From a bacterium (GTDB lineage: Bacteria > Bacillota_I > Bacilli_A > Acholeplasmatales > JAEDCM01), in the NCBI GenBank assembly GCA_024695185.1, contig JAILIR010000107.1:1-7708 (forward strand): DNA of 7,708 nucleotides, read 5' to 3'. Shown piece after piece: positions 1 to 6,797 of the stretch (position 1 is its first letter; every line of letters begins with the position of its first letter). Made by a program: the position numbers and the translations under genes. Below the pieces are notes generated by a model. That model was not told the DNA's origin and did not search any database. It saw nothing but the letters and a program-made list of their open reading frames with translations.

Positions 1-1085
1 TATTCATTTTTGCAATTATTTTTGGCTAATATATTGTAAAAATAAGCTTCAGCGCATTTATAATCAACATTTAATATATTTTCTACTATTTCTTTTACTT
101 TATCAAATTCACTATTACTTAGACAATATTTTGCTCTTTCAATTAGATTACTAATTAAAGATTTATTAGTTTGATTGTTACTTCCTGAATTACTTCTATT
201 TAATAATTTTTCAACTCTACGTGTAATTCTATTTAAATAATCACCATCTAATAATTCTTCTTCAAAAGATAAAAACTCTATAGGTAAATCTTTTAATTCC
301 ATATTAAAATAACATGGTATTAAATATTTATCTTGCTTATCTTGTATAAAACTAATAAATCTAGACCATTCATTCTTTTCCCATATAGCATTAAAATATT
401 CTTTTTTAGACCCAATTGATAACATTACTTTTGAACTCATTAAGGCCGCAAAAATAATAGGCTCATATTCGCTTACATCTTTATTAGCTAATGATTTTTT
501 AGAAAAGAATACTCTATATCCTTTTTTAGTTAGTTCACTATATATGCTTTCAGCTTTAATAGAATCTTCAGTCCTATTATTAGATTCATCATGTTCCTTA
601 TAGCTAATAAAAACATCATATGGTTCTTCTTTTTGTGATATTGATAAAATATCTTTTTGAAGCTTATCAATTACTTTAGCTTCCCTTTCATATACTTTTT
701 TGGCAACTACATCTGCATTTTCTATAGTTTCTATATAATCTAAATCTTCAAAAATAGTTTTATAAGCAGTTCTATGACATGTAGGAACTTTTTTTCCTGT
801 AGCTTTAGAATCAACATATTCTATACCATAACGACATAAACAAATACCCCAGTGCGCTTCTGCGCATTTAGGGTCATCAATTAAAATATTATCGTATGTT
901 AATTGAGCTTTATCGAATTCATTTTGCATTCTTAAAATATTAGCTCTATTAAATAACATTAATTGTTTTTCGTTATCAGTTCTAAATACAGTTTGTTCAG
1001 TACCACAGTATTCACATGTAGCAACAGATAGATTATCGTCATAATGAATATGACCACCACACATCTTACATCTGCAAGAACCCAT
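1..1085 (-). CDS. Zinc-ribbon TIR-domain protein, second tandem copy (3' end outside window)
   Basis: An open frame of 361 codons runs from ATG at 1085 to the left edge without a stop, so the C-terminus is missing from the window. A GAGGTG ribosome-binding site lies at 1091-1096, five bases before the ATG. Residues 4-27 form a CxxC...CxxC zinc ribbon (C6, C9, C24, C27). A helical segment at about 40-150 resembles a TPR-like linker. The TIR domain begins at YDVFISYK (156-163) and includes YRVFFSK (190-196) and the AIWEKNEW helix. E239 sits where the NADase glutamate of TIR enzymes is expected. After the TIR comes a polar Asn/Ser-rich linker (about 297-309) and another helical repeat. It is closely paralogous to the adjacent upstream gene, 18 bp away, and is the fifth visible gene of the operon. 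TIR NAD+ cleavage is known for other bacterial TIRs; activity here is inferred. No frameshift is visible. Confidence 0.88.
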   Translation of the reverse strand, partial: MGSCRCKMCGGHIHYDDNLSVATCEYCGTEQTVFRTDNEKQLMLFNRANILRMQNEFDKAQLTYDNILIDDPKCAEAHWGICLCRYGIEYVDSKATGKKVPTCHRTAYKTIFEDLDYIETIENADVVAKKVYEREAKVIDKLQKDILSISQKEEPYDVFISYKEHDESNNRTEDSIKAESIYSELTKKGYRVFFSKKSLANKDVSEYEPIIFAALMSSKVMLSIGSKKEYFNAIWEKNEWSRFISFIQDKQDKYLIPCYFNMELKDLPIEFLSFEEELLDGDYLNRITRRVEKLLNRSNSGSNNQTNKSLISNLIERAKYCLSNSEFDKVKEIVENILNVDYKCAEAYFYNILAKNNCKNE

Positions 1086-1096
1086 AGTATCACCTC
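216..1096 (-). repeat. Tandem gene duplication, downstream copy
   Basis: This stretch (ribosome-binding site, zinc ribbon, linker and TIR of the second TIR gene) is homologous to 2046-2923 at both protein and DNA level. For example, both carry the same GAGGTGAT and CTATGGG start context, and 25 of the first 30 residues are identical. The copies differ by one inserted codon near residue 95. Homology continues more weakly into the region after the TIR. Confidence 0.85.
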
Positions 1097-1103
1097 TTAC
1101 ATA

Positions 1104-2912
1104 CTATTTTACCCATAAACAAAATACTACTATAACTACTACAATAGCTACAGCAACTAGTGATAGTACAACTATCTTTGAGGCTTTTTTGATTGTTTCT
1201 CTTTTTTCAAAGATAGGTTTTACTTCACTTGAAAGTGTATTGTATCTTTCCATAGAATAATCACAAAGTTCTAATTGTTTCATTTCTTCTAGGCTTTTTT
1301 TGATATTATTTAATGTTTCATCATCATATATTCTAGTTTCTTTAATACGTCTAATTCTTTTTTCAATAGATGTTGATAATTCATCACATCTTTTACACTG
1401 TCCTTCAACCTTTAATATATATTTCATTCTATCAATCTTAGATAAAGAATCTTTATAATCTCCAAGTAATGATAATATAGAAATGGCTTCATTATAGGAT
1501 TTCTTTTCTTCCCTTTCAACTGCAGAATAATATATATCATCTTTATATTTAAGCTTTAAAGAATCAGTTTCTTCATATTTATCTAAGCTATTTAACATAT
1601 TATAAGCATCACTAAATTTATTATTTTTAATGTTCTTTTCAATATTATTAATTAGCTTATTCTTTTCATCTTCTATTAAACCAGCTTTAATTCTATCGCT
1701 TATACTATTTAATTTTTCTTTTAAACCAGTATCAGCAAAATTTAAAGCCTTTTGATAATCTTTATCATTATCTAAGTTAATTCTTTTTTTAATAAATTCT
1801 TCATCGTTTGCACACTCGTGGTTTGCAAGCATTTTATAATAATAAGCCATTGCACATGTATAATCTGTATCAAGTACCTTTTCAGCTAGATTATATGCTT
1901 GCATAAAGTTACCATCATTAACGAATAAACCTATTCTACCAATATTGTTTTCTACACTCATTTTAGCAACAGCTTTTTCTTTAGCAACTACTTGTTCAGT
2001 ATCGATAATTACTTTTTCTCTTGTAGAAAATAGTTTATCAATTCTATCAATTAATCCCTCTAAATAGCCATTATCACTAATATCATAAGCTTGTAAAGCC
2101 ATAAATTCATTAGGTAGATTATTTCTATCCATATCAAAGTAACAAGGTATTAAATATTTATTATGATCATCTTTCATTAGGCTTAAGAATCTATACCATT
2201 CATTCTTTTCCCAAATAGATTCATAATATTCCTTCTTTGAACCAATTGATAGCATTACCTTTGAGCTCATTAAAGCTGCGAAGATATATGGTTCATAAAC
2301 AGATGTATCTTTATCCTTTAAGCTAACATTTGAAAAGAATACTCTATATCCGTTTTTCTTAAGTTCATTATATATTTCTTCAGCTTTATGAAAGTCAGGT
2401 GTTCTATTATTTTTTTCATCATGACCTTTATAGCTAATAAAGATATCATATGGTTCTTCTTTTTGACTAATAGATAATATATCTTTTTGGATTTTATCTA
2501 TTACTTTTGCTTCTGTCTCATACACTCTTTTAGCAACGACATCAGCATTTTCGATAGTTTCTTTATAATCTAAATCATCAAATATAGATTTAATCGCAGT
2601 TCTATGACACATAGGTACCTTTTTACCTTCTTTAGTATCAACATATTGAATACCATAACGGCATAGACATATACCCCAGTGTGCTTCTGCATTATTAGGT
2701 TCATCTATTAAAATGTTGTCATATGTTAATTGTGCTTTGTCAAATTCATTTTCTCTTCTTAGAGCGTTTGCTCTATTGAATAGGTTAACTTTTTTAGTAT
2801 CATCAGTTTTAACTATTGTTTGTTCCGTACCACAGAATTCACATGTAGCAACACTTGCATCAGCCTCATAATGAATGTGACCACCGCACATCTTACATCT
2901 ACAAGATCCCAT
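1104..2912 (-). CDS. Zinc-ribbon TIR-domain protein with C-terminal membrane anchor
   Basis: A 602-residue protein, complete. The N-terminal zinc ribbon has C6, C9, C24 and C27. A TPR-like helical region (about 40-150) leads into a TIR domain (about 154-292) that begins YDIFISYK and contains YRVFFSN (189-195) and EPYIFAALMSSKVML. Its S-x-W-x-x-x-E motif (SIWEKNE) places E238 at the expected NADase glutamate. Residues 320-575 are almost entirely charged helices with TPR-like units, plus an isolated CxxC at 506/509. Residues 579-600 form one hydrophobic segment rich in Val, Ile and Leu with a two-residue tail: a tail anchor that would leave the TIR in the cytosol. GAGGTG at 2918-2923 supports the start, five bases away. 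The gene lies 15 bp after the four-helix membrane protein gene. Family members with this layout are, from memory, common in gut Firmicutes and mostly uncharacterised. An NAD+-consuming or NAD+-derived-signal effector is inferred; a scaffold role without catalysis is possible. Confidence 0.9.
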   Translation of the reverse strand: MGSCRCKMCGGHIHYEADASVATCEFCGTEQTIVKTDDTKKVNLFNRANALRRENEFDKAQLTYDNILIDEPNNAEAHWGICLCRYGIQYVDTKEGKKVPMCHRTAIKSIFDDLDYKETIENADVVAKRVYETEAKVIDKIQKDILSISQKEEPYDIFISYKGHDEKNNRTPDFHKAEEIYNELKKNGYRVFFSNVSLKDKDTSVYEPYIFAALMSSKVMLSIGSKKEYYESIWEKNEWYRFLSLMKDDHNKYLIPCYFDMDRNNLPNEFMALQAYDISDNGYLEGLIDRIDKLFSTREKVIIDTEQVVAKEKAVAKMSVENNIGRIGLFVNDGNFMQAYNLAEKVLDTDYTCAMAYYYKMLANHECANDEEFIKKRINLDNDKDYQKALNFADTGLKEKLNSISDRIKAGLIEDEKNKLINNIEKNIKNNKFSDAYNMLNSLDKYEETDSLKLKYKDDIYYSAVEREEKKSYNEAISILSLLGDYKDSLSKIDRMKYILKVEGQCKRCDELSTSIEKRIRRIKETRIYDDETLNNIKKSLEEMKQLELCDYSMERYNTLSSEVKPIFEKRETIKKASKIVVLSLVAVAIVVVIVVFCLWVK

Positions 2913-2923
2913 AGGATCACCTC
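2046..2923 (-). repeat. Tandem gene duplication, upstream copy
   Basis: Partner of 216-1096. The duplicated unit includes the ribosome-binding site GAGGTG (2918-2923), which suggests the copying event took in the translation signals but not a promoter. The TIR core around the catalytic helix is the best conserved part (29 of 33 residues identical from EP(Y/I)IFAAL to EKNEW). Confidence 0.85.
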
Positions 2924-2927
2924 AAAT

Positions 2928-3629
2928 CTACTTGTTTAACTTACACATTCTATTTCTTTTATCTACTAAATCATTGATTTCAGCTAAATCCTTTTTAGCA
3001 TCATCTAATTTTTCATTTAAGATATTATCTTTTAATGTATCATATTTAATACTAATTTCATTTTCGATATCAACAAGTTCATTAGCACTCATTGGATCAC
3101 TATATTTAACTTTTTCAACAAATTTATGAATATCTTTATTGAAGTCGCTATCACTTGTCTTATTTTCAAGTGATTCTACTTCAATTTTGAAGTTATTCAT
3201 AAAAGCAGTTTTTTGTTTTTCTTCTTTTTCAATACTTTCAATAATTGATTTAGCTCCAACAGTAATTAATACACCTATAGCTGCAAATCCAGTTAATAAT
3301 ACTAAAATGATTGCAGGAATAAATACTGGAACTAATACAAAGGCATTAGTAATCATTAAAACAACGGAAGTAATCATTTGTAAAATTAAATAAATGATAC
3401 TTACTCTAATTACTGGAATACCATAAACCTTACTTCTTAGTGATGTAGATTTCTTAAATACTAATACACCTACATAGCATTGAACAGCTAGTGCAACAAG
3501 TACTCCAACATATGATACGATAAATGTTGCATAACTCTTCTTTTCAAAAGGTATAACAAATGCTAAAACTGTAAACATTATAGCTATTATAGCCATAATA
3601 GCAAAATATATCTTTAACCCTTTACTCAT
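2928..3629 (-). CDS. Four-helix integral membrane protein with charged cytosolic tail, SPFH/TIR operon
   Basis: A 233-residue protein of unassigned function. It has four hydrophobic segments at about 7-27, 35-57, 73-95 and 99-125. The rest (about 128-233) is a highly charged, Lys/Glu/Asp-rich helical domain without cysteine clusters or recognisable catalytic motifs. The Lys/Arg-rich loop at 59-75 (KKSTSLRSKVYGIPVIR) suggests that the 2-3 loop and the tail are cytosolic. The start is supported by AAAGGTG at 3637-3643, seven bases upstream and inside the end of the SPFH gene; only 2 bp separate the two genes, so translation is probably coupled. It sits between the SPFH gene and the TIR pair and could be a membrane docking partner for either. 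I recall similar four-helix proteins beside SPFH and TIR genes in other gut Firmicutes, but cannot name a family. No enzymatic role can be supported. Confidence 0.82.
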   Translation of the reverse strand: MSKGLKIYFAIMAIIAIMFTVLAFVIPFEKKSYATFIVSYVGVLVALAVQCYVGVLVFKKSTSLRSKVYGIPVIRVSIIYLILQMITSVVLMITNAFVLVPVFIPAIILVLLTGFAAIGVLITVGAKSIIESIEKEEKQKTAFMNNFKIEVESLENKTSDSDFNKDIHKFVEKVKYSDPMSANELVDIENEISIKYDTLKDNILNEKLDDAKKDLAEINDLVDKRNRMCKLNK

Positions 3630-3631
3630 AA

Positions 3632-5020
3632 TTATTCACCTTTCTTCTTTCCGCAATTTGGACAGAATTTTCCTGTAATATTCTTTTCACCGCATTCGCA
3701 GTCCCAAGTTGAAACTGTATTTTCTGGCTTCTTTGCGCCACATTCAGTACAGAACTTGCCTCTATTAATAGTTCCACATTCTGGACAAGTCCAGCCCTTT
3801 GGAGTTTCTGGTTTTTTGCTTCCGCATTCTGGGCAGAACTTAGTAGTAATACCAGCCTTACCACATGAAGGACAAACCCAGCTATCCTTTAAGGCATTAC
3901 CGACATTAGCACCCATTTCTTTTGTATCTTCAAATACTGGCTTCATTGCATCCTTAGCAACATTTACAACGCCACCTAAGGCACCTAGTGCAACACCAAC
4001 ACCAACAACATCGCCAATACCAGCACCAGAGCCACCAGTGCCTCCGCCTTTACCCATATTTTCAACAGCGCCAACACCAACTTGTCTTTGAGTTTCTTGT
4101 TGGTAAGTATAGCCCTTCATTTGCATTTCTTGAGCTTCAGCTTGTGCTTTTAATCTATAAGCTTCTGCGCTAGCTTGAGCTTTAATGATTTCTTCTTGTG
4201 CACCAGTTTGAGCTTCAACAATTCTTCTTTGTTGTTCAGCAAGAGCAACGTCTTTCTTGATTTGTTCATCCTTAACTAATAAGTACTTTTCAGCATATTG
4301 CTCTCTCATCTTTCTGAAGTTAGGATCATCATCTGGTGTAATGATGTTATTTACATAGAATTCAGGAATGTATAAACCATATTCATCGAATACTTCATTG
4401 ATTTCATCCTTTAAAGCATTTCCAATAGTTTCTACATGTGCATCTACTTCTAGAATGTTAATCTTGTTTTCAGTGATAATTCTAGATAGTATAGCTTTTA
4501 CCTTACTAACTACTAAAGCTCTAAATTTACCAGTTAAAACTTTTACATCATAAATATTAGTATCTACGATATCTTGAGTTTTAAGTGAGCTTGTTGTACC
4601 TACTAACTTAATTAATAGCTTTCTTGAATCACTTACTGTAAGAGTGAATTCACCACTAGCTCCTAAATCTACTGATAAACCTGAAATAGGGTCAAACATT
4701 CTAACCTTTGAATCTGTTCCCCATTTAACATTAGTATGTAATACTTTATTAATGTAATAAACCTCTGTATGGAATAATTCTTCTCCACCAGTAGGAATCT
4801 TATAAATCTTGTCTAAAAGTGGTAATTTTTGAGTAGTAAGTGTATGTCTACCTGCACCAAATAAATCTAATGCTTTACCATCTCTAAAGAATATTGCTTC
4901 TTGAGATTCATGAACGATTAATTGGCTTCCTAAATGAAAATCTTCTTTAGGATATTTCCAAATTAATACATCATTTGGTCCTTCGTATTTGATAACACTA
5001 ATTAATTCTTCTTTTGCCAT
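3632..5020 (-). CDS. SPFH/band-7 protein with three C-terminal zinc ribbons (YdjI-like)
   Basis: A 462-residue protein. Residues 1 to about 235 are an SPFH/band-7 domain of the type found in Bacillus subtilis YdjI and often annotated 'virion core protein' (opening ELISVIKYEGPNDVLIWKYP). A long Ala/Gln/Glu/Lys helix typical of SPFH oligomers covers about 235-313, followed by a Gly-rich flexible stretch (314-355). Three zinc ribbons form the tail: C383/C386/C396/C399, C412/C415/C424/C427, and C441/C443/C453/C456, the last with a CxC first knuckle. There is no signal peptide or clear transmembrane helix, so membrane association would be peripheral, as a scaffold ring. In B. subtilis, YdjI works with YdjG and YdjH in recruiting PspA to membranes; that parallel is inference. 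The gene starts 2 bp after the regulator gene, with AAGGAGAG at 5029-5036 inside that gene. It probably assembles the membrane complex of this operon. Confidence 0.9.
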   Translation of the reverse strand: MAKEELISVIKYEGPNDVLIWKYPKEDFHLGSQLIVHESQEAIFFRDGKALDLFGAGRHTLTTQKLPLLDKIYKIPTGGEELFHTEVYYINKVLHTNVKWGTDSKVRMFDPISGLSVDLGASGEFTLTVSDSRKLLIKLVGTTSSLKTQDIVDTNIYDVKVLTGKFRALVVSKVKAILSRIITENKINILEVDAHVETIGNALKDEINEVFDEYGLYIPEFYVNNIITPDDDPNFRKMREQYAEKYLLVKDEQIKKDVALAEQQRRIVEAQTGAQEEIIKAQASAEAYRLKAQAEAQEMQMKGYTYQQETQRQVGVGAVENMGKGGGTGGSGAGIGDVVGVGVALGALGGVVNVAKDAMKPVFEDTKEMGANVGNALKDSWVCPSCGKAGITTKFCPECGSKKPETPKGWTCPECGTINRGKFCTECGAKKPENTVSTWDCECGEKNITGKFCPNCGKKKGE

Positions 5021-5022
5021 AA

Positions 5023-5214
5023 TTATTTCTCTCCTTTAATTTCTATATTTTCTAAGGCAAATTCTAAACATAAAATTAGAATTTCATTCCTTGTTCTTCC
5101 TGTTTCTTTTGCAATTCTATCAACATCCTTAATTAATTCAATTGGTAATCTTGCAGATACTACAGATGATTCCCCTTTGTATTTCTTTTGTTCAATTGTA
5201 AGTTTCTTTTCCAT
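5023..5214 (-). CDS. Ribbon-helix-helix (CopG/Arc-type) DNA-binding protein, likely operon repressor
   Basis: A 63-residue protein. A basic N-terminus (1-14) is followed by a short strand (SSVVSARLP, 16-24), helix A (25-37), the turn GRTRNEI (39-45) and helix B (to about 57). This is the complete fold of a dimeric ribbon-helix-helix repressor, in which the paired strands contact the DNA major groove; S20 and R22 are likely contact residues. There is no C-terminal extension of the kind used by antitoxins to bind a toxin, and the next gene is not toxin-like, so a plain transcription regulator is preferred. It is the first gene of the operon. Its promoter carries two 9-bp direct repeats 11 bp apart overlapping the -35 box, which fits autorepression. 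The start is fixed by AGGAGGC at 5221-5227, six bases upstream. Plasmid copy control or partition is unlikely in this setting. Confidence 0.88.
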   Translation of the reverse strand: MEKKLTIEQKKYKGESSVVSARLPIELIKDVDRIAKETGRTRNEILILCLEFALENIEIKGEK

Positions 5215-5236
5215 AAAATCGCCTCCTACATTTTAT

Positions 5237-5266
5237 ATTATACAACATTTGTATTACATTTGTAAA
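5237..5266 (-). promoter_or_regulatory. Sigma-A-type promoter of the RHH-SPFH-TIR operon
   Basis: On the minus strand, -35 TTTACA (5261-5266) and a perfect -10 TATAAT (5237-5242) are separated by 18 bp. Transcription would start near 5230, giving a leader of about 16 bases that contains the AGGAGGC ribosome-binding site of the regulator gene. No other promoter of this quality was noticed further down the operon, so this probably drives all five genes. Confidence 0.75.
5245..5264 (-). promoter_or_regulatory. Putative operator: two 9-bp direct repeats in the operon promoter
   Basis: ACATTTGTA occurs twice on the plus strand, at 5245-5253 and 5256-5264, with an 11-bp period (about one helical turn). 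Each copy contains ACA..TGT arms, so the repeats are also nearly palindromic. They fill the spacer and overlap the -35 box (5261-5266). Short half-sites repeated on one face of the helix are characteristic of ribbon-helix-helix repressors, and the gene directly downstream encodes one. Binding is inferred. Confidence 0.6.
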
Positions 5267-5285
5267 CACTATTTTTTAAGGCTTT

Positions 5286-6776
5286 TTACTTTAAGAAAGT
5301 AATATCTAATAAATCAAGTAAGCCATCTATTTCAAAATATAGATATAACGGCCTTATTCCATCCATTAACTCTATATCAAATTCTATAGTTGTAAAGTCA
5401 CTTACAGGATTTATTTGAACTTTTTTTAACTCTTTATTGTCAAAATCATTACTTATACTAACATATCCATGTGCTAGTCCTCTATAAGTTAGTTTGAGCT
5501 TTTTATTGTTCCTAAATTCAAAATATTTAAACCCTATTAGAGTATTATTAGTTATTTCACTAATAAATCTTATATCTTTTTCATTATTAACATTTGGAAA
5601 ATGTTCATTAAATATTTTATTAGAACCATGAGGCATAGATCCGTTTGTTATGTTACATGCGATACATGCACTATATTTGCCTAATGCCTTAAGTGGGCCA
5701 TTATTTAAACCACAGCTTGTTATTTCTACTTGGTTAAAAGTTCCATCACTATTCATATAGATAGGTTCAGCACAAGCTTGTCTACTATAATCAGATTTAT
5801 GTGTTAATCTGTGATAAAAAACATAATAACATCCATTTATATATTCAATAGATCCATGAGTTGTTCCTGTCATATTTAATCTATTATTTTCATCTCTACC
5901 ATTATATCCAATATCACCATTAGATACTAAAGTACCCATAAACTTAAAGCCTTTATCAGGATAATCACTTATCGCATAGCATAATTCATGATTTTGTTTA
6001 GAGGAATAAATAAAATAATATTTATTATTAAACTTCCTAATTGATGAAGCTTCAAAGAATGGATGAGCCTCAAAGCTAGTTCCTTTTGTGTTATATGGAA
6101 TAATATGATGTGGTGCTTCTTTTACTGTTGTCATATCATTATCTAATATAGCCATTACAGCCCCATTAACACTATCACCTTTAGCATATTCTATAATTTC
6201 ATCTTTAGTTTTACCAAACATATTAGCTTCTAAAGTTATTAATTCATCATTTTTTAAGAACTCTTCTAAATTCTCTTCATAATCATATTGAGTTCCGTAA
6301 TATAATCTAATAACACCATTATCATTCATAACTGCTGGATCAAAAGGAACATAATCAAGCATTAAGCTTCCATCCTTATATTTCACAAAGCCAATAAACT
6401 TAAATGGTCCAGTTGGTTTATCAGATACCGCAACACTTATAGGTCCAAAATAGCCTCCTACGCCTCTATATCCACTCATTGCGTAATATAAGTAATATTT
6501 ATTATCATTACCCTTAACACAATCAGGTGCATACATATAAGGACGCTCTTTATAGTTTGGATCATTTTTAGCTTCATAGCTTATTCCTTCATATTTCCAA
6601 GTTTTTAAATCATAAATACTCGCCGAATACACTACATAATCTCTTTTACAAAAAGTATCTGCGCCTTCTTCATCGTGAGAGCCATATAAATATACTCTAT
6701 CATCAAAAACATGAGGCTCCCCATCAGGCACAAATTCATTTAGAGGTAAAAAAGGATTAAACACTTGTTTTTTCAT
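5286..6776 (-). CDS. Family 43 glycoside hydrolase (probable alpha-L-arabinofuranosidase or beta-xylosidase), cytoplasmic
   Basis: A 496-residue protein. The N-terminal five-bladed beta-propeller (about 1-370) carries the GH43 signature residues: D18 in PDGEPHVF as general base, D146 in VPFDPAV as the pKa-tuning aspartate, and E242 in HPFFEASSIRK as general acid. The APD motif (83-85) and repeated strands such as KYYLYYA and KYYFIYSS also fit. Residues about 380-496 look like an all-beta carbohydrate-binding-type domain that is a regular part of this subgroup. There is no signal peptide, so it likely acts on imported oligosaccharides. Residues 165-200 form an acidic helical insertion between blades. 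GAGGCG at 6783-6788, six bases upstream, supports the start. It has its own promoter and lies 71 bp upstream of the regulator gene with no obvious terminator between. Exact substrate cannot be read from the sequence; arabinose or xylose linkages are usual for the family. Confidence 0.9.
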   Translation of the reverse strand: MKKQVFNPFLPLNEFVPDGEPHVFDDRVYLYGSHDEEGADTFCKRDYVVYSASIYDLKTWKYEGISYEAKNDPNYKERPYMYAPDCVKGNDNKYYLYYAMSGYRGVGGYFGPISVAVSDKPTGPFKFIGFVKYKDGSLMLDYVPFDPAVMNDNGVIRLYYGTQYDYEENLEEFLKNDELITLEANMFGKTKDEIIEYAKGDSVNGAVMAILDNDMTTVKEAPHHIIPYNTKGTSFEAHPFFEASSIRKFNNKYYFIYSSKQNHELCYAISDYPDKGFKFMGTLVSNGDIGYNGRDENNRLNMTGTTHGSIEYINGCYYVFYHRLTHKSDYSRQACAEPIYMNSDGTFNQVEITSCGLNNGPLKALGKYSACIACNITNGSMPHGSNKIFNEHFPNVNNEKDIRFISEITNNTLIGFKYFEFRNNKKLKLTYRGLAHGYVSISNDFDNKELKKVQINPVSDFTTIEFDIELMDGIRPLYLYFEIDGLLDLLDITFLK

Positions 6777-6797
6777 ATAAATCGCCTCACTAACTTA

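Noticed and set aside
1..1085. Second TIR gene as a broken pseudogene
   Set aside because: Hand translation from 1085 to the edge gives an uninterrupted frame with zinc-ribbon cysteines and the TIR glutamate intact; it is only cut by the window.
2932..3393. Plus-strand open frames opposite the four-helix membrane protein gene
   Set aside because: Ser/Phe/Leu-rich antisense readings of A+T-rich DNA; the minus-strand frame is longer, with ordered helices and translation signals.
3622..3864. An 80-codon minus-strand open frame overlapping the end of the SPFH gene
   Set aside because: It is a shifted reading of the zinc-ribbon coding region; the real frame has twelve regularly spaced cysteines, a good start and tight operon spacing.
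3756..4173. Plus-strand open frames opposite the SPFH gene, with Pro- and His/Gln-rich products
   Set aside because: They are antisense readings of the Gly/Ala-rich hinge and zinc ribbons; they have low-complexity composition and no ribosome-binding site was noticed.
3632..5214. RHH protein plus next gene as a toxin-antitoxin module
   Set aside because: The RHH protein lacks a toxin-binding extension, and the next gene is a 462-residue SPFH scaffold, not a small toxin.
5288..5300. Inverted repeat ACTTT AAG AAAGT at the end of the GH43 gene as a terminator
   Set aside because: The stem is five A/T-rich pairs and is followed on the minus strand by A residues, not T.
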